From: Pectobacterium sp. A5351
Lineage (GTDB): Bacteria > Pseudomonadota > Gammaproteobacteria > Enterobacterales > Enterobacteriaceae
Reading direction: 5' to 3'
Length of the DNA stretch: 64,000 bases
NCBI RefSeq assembly: GCF_028335745.1
Contig: NZ_CP116477.1
Location: 62,001 to 126,000 of the forward strand
The translations under genes and the position numbers were made by a program. The notes under the pieces are model-generated. The model did no database searches. It was not told the origin of the DNA and was given only the letters and a program-made list of their open reading frames with translations. This document shows positions 36,003-45,770 of this stretch, one piece after another (position 1 is the stretch's first letter; every line of letters begins with the position of its first letter).

Positions 36003-36680
36003 TTAATGGTGGCTGCTGACAGAACGGTAGTCGGCTGAGTATTTCTGCTCGCTCAGTCGTTTGAGCACCATATTTAGCATCACGCCGTACATCGGCAGGA
36101 AGAATGCCAGGCTGATCAAAAGTTTAAAGGCATAATCTACCATCGCAATTTCAACCCAATTCGCGGCCATAAAGGCATCGGTGCTGCGATAAAACGCGAT
36201 GAAGAAAAAGGCCAGTGTGTCGCTGAAATTACCAAACACGGTCGACACGGCCGGAGCGACCCACCACGCGCGTTTCTGGCGTAGCCGATTGAAGACGTGA
36301 ACATCCAGAATCTGGCCCAGAACATACGCCATGAAGCTGGCGCAGGCGATACGTGCCACGACGATATTCACCTGACTTAATGACTCGAACGACTGCCACG
36401 ATCCCTGATAAAACAGGGACGACACCAGATAGGAAATCACCAGCGCAGGTACCATCACGGTCAAAATGATACGACGCGCCAGCGGTGCACCGAAAATCCG
36501 TACCGTCAGGTCAGTTGCCAGAAAAATAAACGGGAAGGTAAACGCGCCCCAGGTGGTATGAAAACCGAAAATCAATACCGGGAGCTGCACCAGATAATTA
36601 CTCGAGGTAATGATCAGGATATGGAACAACGATAGCCAGATCAGCGCCGTAAGCCGCTGCTGGGGAGTAAAACGATACAT
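36003..36680 (-). CDS. yhhQ: Queuosine precursor transporter YhhQ
   Basis: Vitamin-uptake-like (VUT/ECF, COG1738) inner-membrane protein of 225 residues with about six helices. [24 protein letters not shown] and [17 protein letters not shown] carry the conserved charged and polar residues of the family. E. coli YhhQ imports the 7-deazaguanines preQ0 and preQ1 for tRNA queuosine. A candidate preQ1 riboswitch overlaps its ribosome site, in line with that role. Confidence 0.93.
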   Translation of the reverse strand: MYRFTPQQRLTALIWLSLFHILIITSSNYLVQLPVLIFGFHTTWGAFTFPFIFLATDLTVRIFGAPLARRIILTVMVPALVISYLVSSLFYQGSWQSFESLSQVNIVVARIACASFMAYVLGQILDVHVFNRLRQKRAWWVAPAVSTVFGNFSDTLAFFFIAFYRSTDAFMAANWVEIAMVDYAFKLLISLAFFLPMYGVMLNMVLKRLSEQKYSADYRSVSSHH

Positions 36681-36685
36681 AATGT

Positions 36686-36720
36686 GACCTTTTTGGTTAT
36701 TGGGGTTAGGGAACCCAAGA
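36686..36720 (-). promoter_or_regulatory. Candidate preQ1-I riboswitch before yhhQ
   Basis: On the minus strand TTGGG and CCCAA flank a loop beginning TTCCC, followed by an A-rich tail ACCAAAAAGG that ends in the yhhQ ribosome site. This is the H-type pseudoknot plan of preQ1-I: GGTTC at the top of stem P1, an A-rich strand in the groove, and GG of the tail pairing with CC in the loop. Ligand binding would hide the ribosome site 6-7 bases before the ATG. The gene downstream imports preQ1. Call made by eye, without covariance scoring. Confidence 0.6.
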
Positions 36721-36895
36721 GATAGCGTGCAGATTTATGCTGCAACGCGGCGGCATAATACGCAATTGCTTTGCTAATGCAATGTCTTTTGCCCAGAAAA
36801 ATGGCTGTTTTATGCGCAAACGTTGTCGTCGCTTGCGTCGGGAAATCCTCCGCGTAAACTAGGGCGGTTTTTTGATTCCAGCACTGAGAACGTTG

Positions 36896-37138
36896 ATGAC
36901 CGATCCTTTTACCAACCCGGATAAAACCCTTGATGCGCAGGGGCTGCGCTGCCCTGAGCCTGTGATGATGGTACGTAAGACGGTACGCCAGATGGAAACC
37001 GGGCAAACGCTGCTGATTATCGCCGACGATCCGGCCACCACCCGCGATATTCCCGGTTTTTGCGTGTTCATGGAGCATGAGCTTCTGGCGCAGGAAACCG
37101 AACAGCTTCCCTATCGGTATCTGCTGCGCAAAGGTTAA
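36896..37138 (+). CDS. tusA: Sulfurtransferase TusA
   Basis: Cytoplasmic sulfur carrier of 80 residues. [22 protein letters not shown] holds the CPxP motif with the persulfide-carrying Cys (about 19). TusA accepts sulfur from IscS and passes it to TusD for 2-thiolation of tRNA wobble uridine. Length equals E. coli TusA (81). The ATG at 36896 is preferred over an earlier in-frame start because it aligns with the family N-terminus. Divergent from yhhQ. Confidence 0.95.
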
Positions 37139-37187
37139 TAATATTCAGTGCGTTATATCGTTCGTTGACGTGTGTGATTAGGAGAAA

Positions 37188-37226
37188 CACGGGGATGAGG
37201 TTCCCGTAGGGAGGCCTCGCCCCGTG
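37188..37226. terminator. Long imperfect hairpin between tusA and zntA
   Basis: CACGGGG-AT-GAGG pairs with CCTC-G-CCCCGTG around a 14-base loop. It lies between convergent tusA and zntA and could terminate either; there is no strong T run. It may also be a copy of a dispersed intergenic element. Confidence 0.45.
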
Positions 37227-37275
37227 GTCGCTCCGTGTATCTCGAGCCTTCAATTCACAGCCAGCAACGGTAATA

Positions 37276-39675
37276 TCAGTCCTGTTTTCTCAATAGCCGT
37301 AGCGCGTTGGCGGTGACCAGCGCGGTTGCGCCGGAATCCGCCAGCACGGCCAGCCACAGTCCGGTAATACCCAGAATGCTGGTGACCAGAAAGACCGCTT
37401 TCAGCCCTAGCGCGATGGCAATGTTCTGACGAATATTACGTTGCGTTGCCCGCGACAGGCTAATCATGGCAGCCAGCCCTGTCAGGCGGCTGTGCGTGAG
37501 TGCCGCATCGGCCGTTTCCAGTGCTACATCCGTCCCGCTCCCCATCGCAATCCCGATGGTTGCGGCTTTCATTGCTGGTGCGTCGTTGATACCGTCGCCC
37601 ACCATCGCGACGGGATGCTGCTTGCTCAACTCGCTGACTGCAGTGACCTTATCGGCAGGGAGCAGGCTGGCGCGGTAATCGATCCCTAATGTCGCTGCAA
37701 TCGCTGCCGCTGCGCGAGGATTATCGCCCGTGAGCATCACGCCTCTGATCCCCAACTGCTGTAAGGCATCCAGCGCTTCACGCGCATCGCGGCGTAGCGT
37801 ATCGCTCAGCGCCAGTAAACCGAGCAGCTTGTCGTCTTCTTGTACCACCACGACGGTTTTCCCTTCGCTTTCCAACGCGTCAATCCACTGTAGCCCGTCG
37901 GCGTCGAGCAAGTCGGGTGCGACGCGAGTCGGCGCGCTGACCTGAATCCGCTTGCCGCCTATCGTGCCTTCCACGCCGACACCTGCCAGCGCTTTGCGGT
38001 TTTCCGCCATTGGCAGGAATGTGCTTGTGGACAACGCATGCTGAACGATGGCTTTGGCAAGCGGATGGTGCGAACCCGATTCCACCGCGGCGGTGCGCGT
38101 CAGCAGCGCCGTTTCGCTAATGCCTGCGGCGGGCAACACGTCCGTCACCTGCGGCTTGCCTTCCGTCAGCGTGCCCGTTTTGTCAAACGCGATGGTCTTG
38201 ATGCTGCCCAGTGATTCCAGTGCTGCACCGCCTTTAATGAGCGCCCCACGGCGCGTTGCGGCGGCCAGCCCGGACGTAATCGCCGCGGGTGTTGAGATCA
38301 CCAGCGCACACGGACAGCCGATTAGCAGCAGCGTCAGACCGCGATAAATCCACTCTTGCCACGGCTGCGCTAGCAACAGCGGCGGCACCAGAATCACCAG
38401 CAGCGACAGCAGCATGATGGCTGGCGTGTAATAGCGGCTGAACTTATCGAGGAAGCGCTCTATCGGCGCACGGCGCTCTTCCGCTTCTTCTATCAGTTGC
38501 AGAATACGGTCGATCGCGCTGTTGCCCGACTGTGACACCACGCGCAACTGCACGACCCGATCGACACACAGGCTGCCAGCGGCAATTTTCTCACCCGGCG
38601 TACGCTCAATGGGTACCGACTCGCCGGTTAGGGCGCTTTCATCAAAACTGGCGTCGCTGTTCAAGAGCTCCGCATCGGCGGGGAGTCGCCCGCCGGGCGC
38701 GACTTCAATCACATCGCCGGGAACCAGACTGGCGACAGGCACGAGACGCCGTTGCCCGTTGATGATCGCCATGGCGTCTTCGGGAAGCAGCGCCATCAGT
38801 GCTGTTACGCCGCGCCGTGCGCGGTTTGCCGCGTAAGACTCCAGGTATTCGCCCAGCATAAACAGCAACAAAATGACCGTGGCTTCTGTGGTGGCACCAA
38901 TCAAAAGCGCTCCGATGGAAGCCACGCTCATCAACGTTTCAATCGCGAAGGGAGTACCGGAGCGAATGAGCTGCACCGCTTTCTTCAGGATCGGAACCAG
39001 CCCGATAATCGTGGTCGCGATAAACGCGATTTGCCCGCCGCGCTCGCTTAACAGGGAAAGTCCCCAACTTGCAGCAGCCAGCAAAGTGAAAAGTAGCAAG
39101 AAACCATATTCATGTACGAAACGACGTACAGTAGATGACTCGGGTGGTGTGAGGGGGAGTGCGGTGTCCTGCAAGGTGAAGCCAGCTTGCTGAACGGCTT
39201 GTTGAACCTGAGGGCGAATATCGGTGTAGGCATCAACAACCAGTTTTTCGGTGGCGAACAGCACTTTGGCCTGTTCAATTCCAGTGAGATTTTTTACTGC
39301 ATTTTCGATTTTACGTGCGCAACTGGGACAATCCATCCCGCTGATTTTCCAACTGAAACGCTGGTTTGATCGGGGCCTGTCGCTGTCTCCACCGTCGGGG
39401 TCGTCTGAATCCGCGCTACCGCCGCCGTCTGACGAATGCTGCTCTGTGCCACAGGCGGTCTGTCCCACGGCGTCAGACGCGTGTTTGGTTGAACAACAGC
39501 TATGGTCTGCGTGATTTGAATGCTGCGCGTGTTCATTGCAGCAGCTTTTGGCATGTTGCGCGGAACTGTGCTGTGTGGAACTACGTGGCTGTGCGGAAGT
39601 ACGCGGCGCGTGATGAACGCCGTTATTGCAGCAGGCTGATTTCTCAGCATTGTGGTGGTGCTGATGAGAGTGCAT
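37276..39675 (-). CDS. zntA: Zn(II)/Cd(II)/Pb(II) P-type ATPase ZntA with His/Cys-rich N-terminus
   Basis: P1B-type metal exporter of 799 residues, inner membrane. In order: a His/Cys-rich tail (about 1-85, with HHH, several CC pairs and repeated H-S-S), a heavy-metal-associated domain with GMDCPSC (about 114), eight membrane helices, the metal-site CPC in LLIGCPCALVIST, the phosphorylated Asp in DKTGTLTEG, and GDGINDAPAM. E. coli ZntA has 732 residues with a much shorter N-terminal extension. The start codon follows AGGAGG. I do not see a clear ZntR palindrome upstream, so it may be read with yhhN or use a divergent promoter sequence. Confidence 0.94.
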   Translation of the reverse strand: MHSHQHHHNAEKSACCNNGVHHAPRTSAQPRSSTQHSSAQHAKSCCNEHAQHSNHADHSCCSTKHASDAVGQTACGTEQHSSDGGGSADSDDPDGGDSDRPRSNQRFSWKISGMDCPSCARKIENAVKNLTGIEQAKVLFATEKLVVDAYTDIRPQVQQAVQQAGFTLQDTALPLTPPESSTVRRFVHEYGFLLLFTLLAAASWGLSLLSERGGQIAFIATTIIGLVPILKKAVQLIRSGTPFAIETLMSVASIGALLIGATTEATVILLLFMLGEYLESYAANRARRGVTALMALLPEDAMAIINGQRRLVPVASLVPGDVIEVAPGGRLPADAELLNSDASFDESALTGESVPIERTPGEKIAAGSLCVDRVVQLRVVSQSGNSAIDRILQLIEEAEERRAPIERFLDKFSRYYTPAIMLLSLLVILVPPLLLAQPWQEWIYRGLTLLLIGCPCALVISTPAAITSGLAAATRRGALIKGGAALESLGSIKTIAFDKTGTLTEGKPQVTDVLPAAGISETALLTRTAAVESGSHHPLAKAIVQHALSTSTFLPMAENRKALAGVGVEGTIGGKRIQVSAPTRVAPDLLDADGLQWIDALESEGKTVVVVQEDDKLLGLLALSDTLRRDAREALDALQQLGIRGVMLTGDNPRAAAAIAATLGIDYRASLLPADKVTAVSELSKQHPVAMVGDGINDAPAMKAATIGIAMGSGTDVALETADAALTHSRLTGLAAMISLSRATQRNIRQNIAIALGLKAVFLVTSILGITGLWLAVLADSGATALVTANALRLLRKQD

Positions 39676-39769
39676 CTTTTCCTCCTGGGTTATTAGTGAT
39701 TACGATTCTCATCAGGAACTTTACACCGCCGCTCAATGCTTAGCCAGATTTTCGTGAGCGCCGAAAACG

Positions 39770-40399
39770 TCAGAAATAGAGGGAGCGAACAATCAGGAAA
39801 TGGCCGCCAAAATAGCCCGCCGCCACAATCGCCTGATGGGCGCGGAACGGAAAACAGTAATGGTGAATCAGCCAGGCCGCATGGGCGATAAACAGCAGTA
39901 CGGTGCCCGTCAGCAGGGAGAAATTCGCGTTTGTCCCCAGCGCAAAATACCGCTCACCGGCAATCCAGACCATCAGCGTGGTCATGATGATGAATGCGCA
40001 GGCGGGCCAGCGCTGTGCTTCCAGCCGCCCCCAGATAATCGCGATCAGGATCGCGGCCAGAATGACGAGCGTTAATGCCTGCGGCCAGAAGAATGTGAGC
40101 GTGATTTGTCCGGTAAAAAAGCTAATGGTGTAGAGCAGATGGGAGAGGAAATAAGCGCCAAACGCGTAAAGCAGGCGCTGAGTCGGCAGCAACAGCAAGG
40201 TGTCTGCGACCAGCGTTGCCAGCAATCCCAGCACAATCAGATAGCCCGGCACGCCAAGCAGCGGCGTTTGCCAGGCCAGTGCCAGCAAAAGTAGCATCGT
40301 GACCGGTTTGAATAACCAACGCTGCCACGTTGGCCCACGGTAGCTGGCGTCCACATACAACCAACCAGAAAAAAGCACAGCAATAAATGACCAAAGCAT
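39770..40399 (-). CDS. yhhN: YhhN-family membrane protein (lysoplasmalogenase-like)
   Basis: Integral membrane protein of 209 residues with about eight helices. It belongs to the YhhN/TMEM86 family; the animal TMEM86B member hydrolyses lysoplasmalogen, but the bacterial substrate is not established. The ATG complementary to 40397-40399 has AGGA 7 bases before it. Same strand as zntA with 94 bp between, and in the same order as in E. coli. Confidence 0.88.
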   Translation of the reverse strand: MLWSFIAVLFSGWLYVDASYRGPTWQRWLFKPVTMLLLLALAWQTPLLGVPGYLIVLGLLATLVADTLLLLPTQRLLYAFGAYFLSHLLYTISFFTGQITLTFFWPQALTLVILAAILIAIIWGRLEAQRWPACAFIIMTTLMVWIAGERYFALGTNANFSLLTGTVLLFIAHAAWLIHHYCFPFRAHQAIVAAGYFGGHFLIVRSLYF

Positions 40400-40591
40400 A
40401 GCGTGTCCTTTTTGTGTTTTTGTTTGTGTCAGGATAAAGATAAGCCGTTCTTTATTCAGTGTAGGGGATTGTGAGGAAGTTAAACAACACATCGTGAGGT
40501 GGATGCGATTTTCGTGAGCTTCATGTTATGTTATCGCCTGTTTTTATTGTAGATGGGTGCCGTGAAGTCTCTGAAGGGAGCATTGTGTTGA

Positions 40592-40912
40592 ATGAGTAAT
40601 GAGTCCGCGCTTTATCGTATTCAATTTATAAATAACGGTAAAAATTACCAGCTTTACGTGCGTGAGCTGGTTCAGAGCAGCCTGTTCGGCTTTATTGAAA
40701 TTGCCGACTTCGTGTTTGATAGCCAGTCTGCGGTGTTGGTTGACCCGTCAACCGAGAAACTGAAAACGGAATTTTCCGGCGTTAGCCGCAGTTTCATCCC
40801 GCTACAGGCGATCATTCGCATTGATGCCGTGACGGAAAAAGGTAGCGCCCGTATTTCTGATTTAGGTGATAACGTGACCGCGTTTCCTTATCTTCCGGGC
40901 AAAAAACCCTGA
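40592..40912 (+). CDS. DUF1820 family protein
   Basis: Small soluble protein of 106 residues recognisable as DUF1820 (YRIQFINNGKNYQLYVREL at the start; FVFDSQSAVLVDPSTEKL in the middle; SFIPLQAIIRIDAV near the end). Function unknown. Its TGA overlaps the next gene's ATG, which indicates translational coupling. Confidence 0.85.
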   Translation: MSNESALYRIQFINNGKNYQLYVRELVQSSLFGFIEIADFVFDSQSAVLVDPSTEKLKTEFSGVSRSFIPLQAIIRIDAVTEKGSARISDLGDNVTAFPYLPGKKP

Positions 40913-41271
40913 TGAATGACTTCCCCTGGCTGTTGGCGTTGGCCGTTGGCGCGATTTTGGTGCTGGCGGCGCGGCAGTATCGACGCCAACGTAACCGGGA
41001 AGCGCAGAACGATGCCGCTCCGCTACGCATTGTGGCCGCAGAGGTGAAGCACAAACGCGAATTTCCCCGTCGCCGTCGGCGTGCGCGTGAGCATCAGAGT
41101 ATGGTCGTAGAGGACATGCTGTATGAGGTCACGTTCAGGCCGATTGCCGGCGGCGCGACTATCACGTTGCGCCTTGAGAACGCGGATTATCACCAGCTTG
41201 ATACCGGTATGCAGGGATCGTTGCAGCTAAAGGGCACGCGCTTTATCCGCTTTGTGCCCCAGCAGAATTAG
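40912..41271 (+). CDS. yhhM: YhhM, DUF2500 membrane-anchored protein
   Basis: Protein of 119 residues with one N-terminal helix (about 4-20, WLLALAVGAILVLAARQY), a strongly basic stretch (KREFPRRRRRARE) and a C-terminal beta domain (YEVTFRPIAGGATITLRLE). This is the DUF2500/YhhM layout. Function unknown. Coupled to the DUF1820 gene and convergent with yhhL. Confidence 0.86.
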   Translation: MNDFPWLLALAVGAILVLAARQYRRQRNREAQNDAAPLRIVAAEVKHKREFPRRRRRAREHQSMVVEDMLYEVTFRPIAGGATITLRLENADYHQLDTGMQGSLQLKGTRFIRFVPQQN

Positions 41272-41274
41272 CGG

Positions 41275-41553
41275 TTACGACGTCGGCGGCTTAGGCTGTT
41301 TTCTCTGCCACGCCAGCAGTTCAAACACGCCAAAAAGGAAAATACGCGCCTGAAGCGCGCGGTTCAGCGCGGGGCTGTCTTTCGGCTGGCTGGATTTTAA
41401 CAGCAGCAGTTGAAAACCATGCATCAGGATCATAAACACCATCGCCACGGTCATGAAGATATTCAACGGCCTGGGAAACGGCTGAATCAGGTTGAGCAAC
41501 AAAAATCCCCACACGCCCAACATCAGTAGCCTGCCAAGATTAATCAAAATCAT
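41275..41553 (-). CDS. yhhL: YhhL, DUF1145 membrane protein
   Basis: Small inner-membrane protein of 92 residues with two or three helices (about 4-20 and 30-52) and a basic C-terminus, matching DUF1145/YhhL. It starts 26 bp after the rsmD stop on the same strand, as in E. coli, and three bases separate its stop from that of yhhM. Function unknown. Confidence 0.86.
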   Translation of the reverse strand: MILINLGRLLMLGVWGFLLLNLIQPFPRPLNIFMTVAMVFMILMHGFQLLLLKSSQPKDSPALNRALQARIFLFGVFELLAWQRKQPKPPTS

Positions 41554-41579
41554 CTCTTACCCTTACGCTGCTGCGAAGA

Positions 41580-42155
41580 TCATTGACGGATGTATAAACG
41601 GTAGGCGACCTGACCCGCAATTTTCTCACGGTGCAGTTGCCAATTCTCCGGGATGGTCAGTTGCGCATTTTCCGCCTCGGTTTCCACGTAAATCCACGCG
41701 TCTGGCACCAGCCAACCCTGTTGTTCCAGCAGGGCAAGCGTGTTGTTCAGCAGGTCTTTGCGAAACGGCGGATCGAGAAACACGACGTCAAACGGCGTAC
41801 CCGGCTTCGCCAGCCAGCTCAGGGCATCAGTATTGACCACCTCGGCATTTTCCGCCCGAAGCAGCGCCAGATTTTGCGTTAATTGCTGGGCGACTGCACG
41901 TTCCATTTCCAATAATGTGGTGTGAGCAGCATAACGGGATAAGGCTTCCAGCCCGAGCGCACCGCTGCCGGCAAAGCAGTCCAGACAGCGTGCCTGTTGG
42001 ATGACGGGAGCCAGCCAGTTAAACAGCGTTTCCCGTACGCGATCGGTGGTGGGACGTAAACCGGGGCTATCAGGAACCGGAAGTTTTCTGCCGCGCCATT
42101 GACCACCGATGATTCGGATTTGTCCGGCGGCTGACGATGCGTTTTTTTTAGCCAT
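41580..42155 (-). CDS. rsmD: 16S rRNA (guanine(966)-N(2))-methyltransferase RsmD
   Basis: SAM-dependent methyltransferase of 191 residues modifying G966 of 16S rRNA during 30S assembly. LDCFAGSGALGLEALSR is motif I, and VVFLDPPFRK the catalytic DPPF motif. IRIIGGQWRGRKLPVPDSPGLRPT at the N-terminus is diagnostic. Divergent from ftsY across 341 bp. Confidence 0.96.
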   Translation of the reverse strand: MAKKNASSAAGQIRIIGGQWRGRKLPVPDSPGLRPTTDRVRETLFNWLAPVIQQARCLDCFAGSGALGLEALSRYAAHTTLLEMERAVAQQLTQNLALLRAENAEVVNTDALSWLAKPGTPFDVVFLDPPFRKDLLNNTLALLEQQGWLVPDAWIYVETEAENAQLTIPENWQLHREKIAGQVAYRLYIRQ

Positions 42156-42496
42156 AGCTCACAGGGTTATTGTTGTGCCGCATCATCATGGTGTGGATAC
42201 GGGCAGGAAATTTCTGGCGCTATTCTAGCGGCGGTTACGTGTAGAGGGAATGTTAAGATGGATGTTAAGGCGCTTAAGCCAAAATTTTGTGCGGTCTGCG
42301 GCCTTCCGGTAACGCGCGGCGTTTGACACACTTCGTTACGGACATTGCCTTTCGTTACGAAGATTGCAGGTAACGCGTCGCATTGTCTGCCATTGCCTCC
42401 GTGTTGCTGTCGGCAGGAAAGTGTTAAACTTATTTGTTTAAATATGATTTTCATTGATTGATTCGCTGCGGTGAGCAGCGTGGAGCGCGATCGCAC
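42156..42496. promoter_or_regulatory. rsmD-ftsY divergent intergenic region
   Basis: The gap contains two TTCGTTACG repeats (near 42331 and 42352), TTTGACAC near 42322 as a possible -35, and an A+T-rich stretch before ftsY. No known operator is evident. It ends with the ftsY start region; the ATG at 42497 has only a weak ribosome site (GGAGCG). Confidence 0.35.
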
Positions 42497-43966
42497 ATGT
42501 CAAAAGAAAAGAAGCGCGGTTTTTTTTCCTGGCTGGGACTAGGGAAACAGGAAGAAAAACAACAAGAGCAGCCGCAAGAGACGCCGGTTTTTCAAGAGAA
42601 GCCGTCAGCGGCGGAGTCGGATGCCGCAGTATCGGCTCATCAGACCGTTGAGCACGCGCCGGAGCAGGCAGAGAAACCATTACCGGAAGACCCCTTAGTT
42701 TCGGAAGAACCTGTCTTTGAAGAAAAGATAGAGGCTGAAGAAGCACCAAAGGTTGAAGCGGAAGTGCTGACCCAACCGGTCGCCGAGCGTGACGTTACCG
42801 CAGCGGCAGACGAATTGACCGTCGCTGTTCAGGAAGCCAACGTTTCTGAACCTATCACCCCTGAACCTGTCGCTTCTGCCCCTACTGTTTCCGCCACCGA
42901 CGATCATGACATTATCGATCATGATGTTATCGATCGGGATGTCGCCGATCCGATCGTGCAGCAGGAAGAACAAGCAGACGAAGAACAAGATCCTACGCAG
43001 CCAGATGATGCCCCGGCTGTGGCGCAAGAGCAGGAACGCCCAACAAAAGAGGGATTCTTCGCGCGCCTGAAACGCAGTCTGGTAAAAACGCGCCAGAACC
43101 TCGGTTCAGGATTTATCGGATTGTTTCGCGGTAAGAAAATCGACGACGATCTGTTTGATGAACTGGAAGAACAACTGCTGGTTGCGGATGTTGGGGTCGA
43201 AACGACCCGTAAAATCATCACCAGCCTGACAGAGCACGCCAGTCGCCGCCAGTTGAAAGATGCTGATACGCTTTTTGTGAAGCTGAAAGACGAAATGGCG
43301 GAGATTCTTGCTAAGGTGGACGCCCCGCTGAATATCGAAGGCAAAACGCCTTATGTCATTCTGATGGTTGGTGTTAATGGCGTGGGCAAAACGACCACCA
43401 TCGGGAAACTGGCGCGCCAGTTCCAGGCACAGGGCAAATCCGTGATGCTGGCGGCGGGTGATACCTTCCGTGCGGCGGCGGTTGAGCAGCTTCAGGTCTG
43501 GGGACAGCGCAATAACGTGGCGGTAGTCGCGCAGCATACCGGTGCGGATTCGGCATCGGTGATTTTCGATGCGATTCAGGCGGCAAAAGCGCGCGGTGTT
43601 GATGTGCTGATTGCGGATACCGCGGGTCGCTTGCAGAACAAAGCGCACCTGATGGAAGAGCTGAAAAAGATTGTGCGCGTGATGAAGAAGCTGGACGAAG
43701 ACGCGCCGCATGAAGTGATGCTGACGCTGGATGCGAGCACCGGCCAGAACGCGGTGAGTCAGGCCAAACTGTTTAATGAAGCCGTTGGGCTGACGGGGAT
43801 TACCCTGACGAAGCTGGACGGTACCGCGAAAGGCGGGGTGATTTTCGCCATTGCCGACCAGTTCGCTATTCCTATCCGCTATATTGGGGTAGGGGAAGGC
43901 ATTGATGATTTACGGCCCTTCAAGGCCGACGATTTTATTGAGGCACTTTTTGCCCGAGAGGATTAA
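42497..43966 (+). CDS. ftsY: Signal recognition particle receptor FtsY
   Basis: SRP receptor GTPase of 489 residues, membrane-associated. The acidic A domain (about 15-185, rich in Glu, Ala, Pro) is followed by the NG domain: GVNGVGKTTTIGKL (G1), DTFRAAAVEQL (G2), DTAGR (G3), TKLDG (G4). The motif DHDIIDHDVIDRDVADP in the A domain is an imperfect repeat. I start at MSKEKKRGFF (42497) because it aligns with enterobacterial FtsY. First gene of ftsY-ftsE-ftsX. Confidence 0.96.
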   Translation: MSKEKKRGFFSWLGLGKQEEKQQEQPQETPVFQEKPSAAESDAAVSAHQTVEHAPEQAEKPLPEDPLVSEEPVFEEKIEAEEAPKVEAEVLTQPVAERDVTAAADELTVAVQEANVSEPITPEPVASAPTVSATDDHDIIDHDVIDRDVADPIVQQEEQADEEQDPTQPDDAPAVAQEQERPTKEGFFARLKRSLVKTRQNLGSGFIGLFRGKKIDDDLFDELEEQLLVADVGVETTRKIITSLTEHASRRQLKDADTLFVKLKDEMAEILAKVDAPLNIEGKTPYVILMVGVNGVGKTTTIGKLARQFQAQGKSVMLAAGDTFRAAAVEQLQVWGQRNNVAVVAQHTGADSASVIFDAIQAAKARGVDVLIADTAGRLQNKAHLMEELKKIVRVMKKLDEDAPHEVMLTLDASTGQNAVSQAKLFNEAVGLTGITLTKLDGTAKGGVIFAIADQFAIPIRYIGVGEGIDDLRPFKADDFIEALFARED

Positions 43967-43971
43967 AACGG

Positions 43972-44643
43972 ATGATTCGTTTTGAACAGGTCAGTAAAGC
44001 TTACCTCGGTGGGCGTCAGGCATTGCAAGGGGTGGATTTCCATCTGCGCCCCGCGGAAATGGCGTTCCTGACCGGCCATTCCGGCGCAGGGAAAAGTACC
44101 CTGCTGAAACTGATTTGTGGCATTGAACGTCCCAGCGCGGGTCAGATTTTGTTTGGCGGTCACAACATTAGCCGCCTGAAAAAACGTGAAGTCCCGTTCT
44201 TGCGGCGTCAGATCGGCATGATCTTTCAGGATCACCATCTGCTGATGGAACGTACGGTCTATGACAACGTCGCGATGCCGCTCATCATCGCGGGTGCCAG
44301 CAGTGAGGATATCCGTCGTCGGGTCTCCGCTGCGCTGGACAAGGTTGGCCTGCTGGATAAAGCGAAAAACTACCCTATCCAGCTGTCCGGCGGTGAGCAG
44401 CAGCGCGTTGGCATTGCGCGCGCGGTGGTGAACAAACCCGCCGTGTTGCTGGCGGATGAACCGACTGGCAACCTGGACGAAGCGCTGTCAGAAGGCATTT
44501 TGCGCCTGTTTGAAGAGTTCAATCGTGTCGGCGTCACCGTCCTGATGGCGACGCATGATACCGGGCTGATCGCCCGCCGTAATTACCGTGTGCTGACGCT
44601 GTCGGATGGCCGCATGGTGGGGGGAAACCACGATGGCGAATAA
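43972..44643 (+). CDS. ftsE: Cell division ATP-binding protein FtsE
   Basis: ABC ATPase of 223 residues that with FtsX activates septal peptidoglycan amidases through EnvC. Walker A is GHSGAGKST, the signature LSGGEQQR, and Walker [12 protein letters not shown]. It starts 5 bp after ftsY and overlaps ftsX by 11 bp. Confidence 0.97.
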   Translation: MIRFEQVSKAYLGGRQALQGVDFHLRPAEMAFLTGHSGAGKSTLLKLICGIERPSAGQILFGGHNISRLKKREVPFLRRQIGMIFQDHHLLMERTVYDNVAMPLIIAGASSEDIRRRVSAALDKVGLLDKAKNYPIQLSGGEQQRVGIARAVVNKPAVLLADEPTGNLDEALSEGILRLFEEFNRVGVTVLMATHDTGLIARRNYRVLTLSDGRMVGGNHDGE

Positions 44644-45601
44644 CGTCCGTAATGCGAAAAAGCCTGTCGCAAAAGCCAAAGCGCTGCGCGGCGGCTGGCA
44701 GGAACAGTGGCGCTACGCCTGGATGAATACGCTGGTTGATATGCTGCGCCAGCCGCTGGCGACGTTCCTGACCGTCATGGTCATCGCTATTTCGCTGGCA
44801 TTGCCCAGCATCTGTTATCTGGTGTGGAAAAACGTCAGTCAGGCTGCTTCGCAGTGGTATCCCTCACCGCAGTTGACGGTGTATCTGGATAAATCGCTGG
44901 ATGACAACGCGGCGCAGGCGGTTATCACGCAGCTTCAATCGGAAGAGGGCGTTGATAAAGTCAATTACCTGTCGCGCAATGAAGCGATGGGCGAGTTCCG
45001 CAACTGGTCTGGTTTTGGCGGCGCGCTGGATATGCTGGAAGAGAATCCGCTGCCAGCGGTGGCGATTATCACGCCGAAAATGAGCTTTCAGGATTCCACC
45101 ACGCTGACGACGCTGCGCGATCGCGTGGCAGCGACGCAGGGCGTGGATGAAGTTCGGATGGACGACAGCTGGTTTGCCCGGCTGGTGGCGCTGACCAATC
45201 TGGTCGGGCAGATTTCCGCGACGATTGGCATTTTGATGGTCGTCGCTGTCTTTTTGGTGATCGGCAATAGTGTGCGTCTGAGTATTTTCAGCCGCCGTGA
45301 AACCATCAACGTAATGAAGCTGATTGGCGCGACGGACGGCTTTATTCTGCGTCCGTTCCTGAATGGCGGAGCGGCAATGGGCGTGGGTGGTGCGGTGCTA
45401 TCGCTGATTCTATCACAGGCGCTGGTCTGGAAGCTGGATGCGGTAGTCGCACAGGTGGCTTCCGTTTTTGGTACGACGTTTGCTGTCAAAGGGCTGAGCT
45501 GGGATGAATCCCTGTTGCTGCTGCTCATTGCCGGCATGATTGGCTGGTTGGCCGCCTGGCTGGCCACCGTGCAACATTTACGCCGTTTTACACCACAATA
45601 A
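44633..45601 (+). CDS. ftsX: Cell division protein FtsX
   Basis: Inner-membrane partner of FtsE, 322 residues. A cytoplasmic N-terminus is followed by one helix (about 48-72), a periplasmic domain ([21 protein letters not shown] to about 200), and three C-terminal helices. The periplasmic loop recruits EnvC. The ATG at 44633, inside the end of ftsE, is preferred over one nine codons earlier because it aligns with E. coli FtsX. Confidence 0.95.
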   Translation: MANNVRNAKKPVAKAKALRGGWQEQWRYAWMNTLVDMLRQPLATFLTVMVIAISLALPSICYLVWKNVSQAASQWYPSPQLTVYLDKSLDDNAAQAVITQLQSEEGVDKVNYLSRNEAMGEFRNWSGFGGALDMLEENPLPAVAIITPKMSFQDSTTLTTLRDRVAATQGVDEVRMDDSWFARLVALTNLVGQISATIGILMVVAVFLVIGNSVRLSIFSRRETINVMKLIGATDGFILRPFLNGGAAMGVGGAVLSLILSQALVWKLDAVVAQVASVFGTTFAVKGLSWDESLLLLLIAGMIGWLAAWLATVQHLRRFTPQ

Positions 45602-45621
45602 GCGTTTTCTGGTATAATCAT

Positions 45622-45650
45622 CCCCTGTAATTCAGACCGTATTGCAGGGG
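45622..45650 (+). terminator. Hairpin after ftsX
   Basis: CCCCTGTAAT and ATTGCAGGGG form a 10-bp stem with one mismatch, 21 bp past the ftsX stop. No long T run; probably partial termination or attenuation before rpoH. Confidence 0.5.
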
Positions 45651-45770
45651 AAATCTCCTCAGCGACATCTCTTCTTTGCGCTTCCCGCTGTGTTTTCCCC
45701 TTGGTTTTTCGTGCGTTAACGGCTCGTTTTCCCCCTGCTTGATCTCTGGCTGGAGCTGAATAAAATGATA

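Noticed and set aside
39676..39769. ZntR-type operator before zntA
   Set aside because: The E. coli ACTCTGGAGT-type palindrome with a long spacer is not present in this gap.
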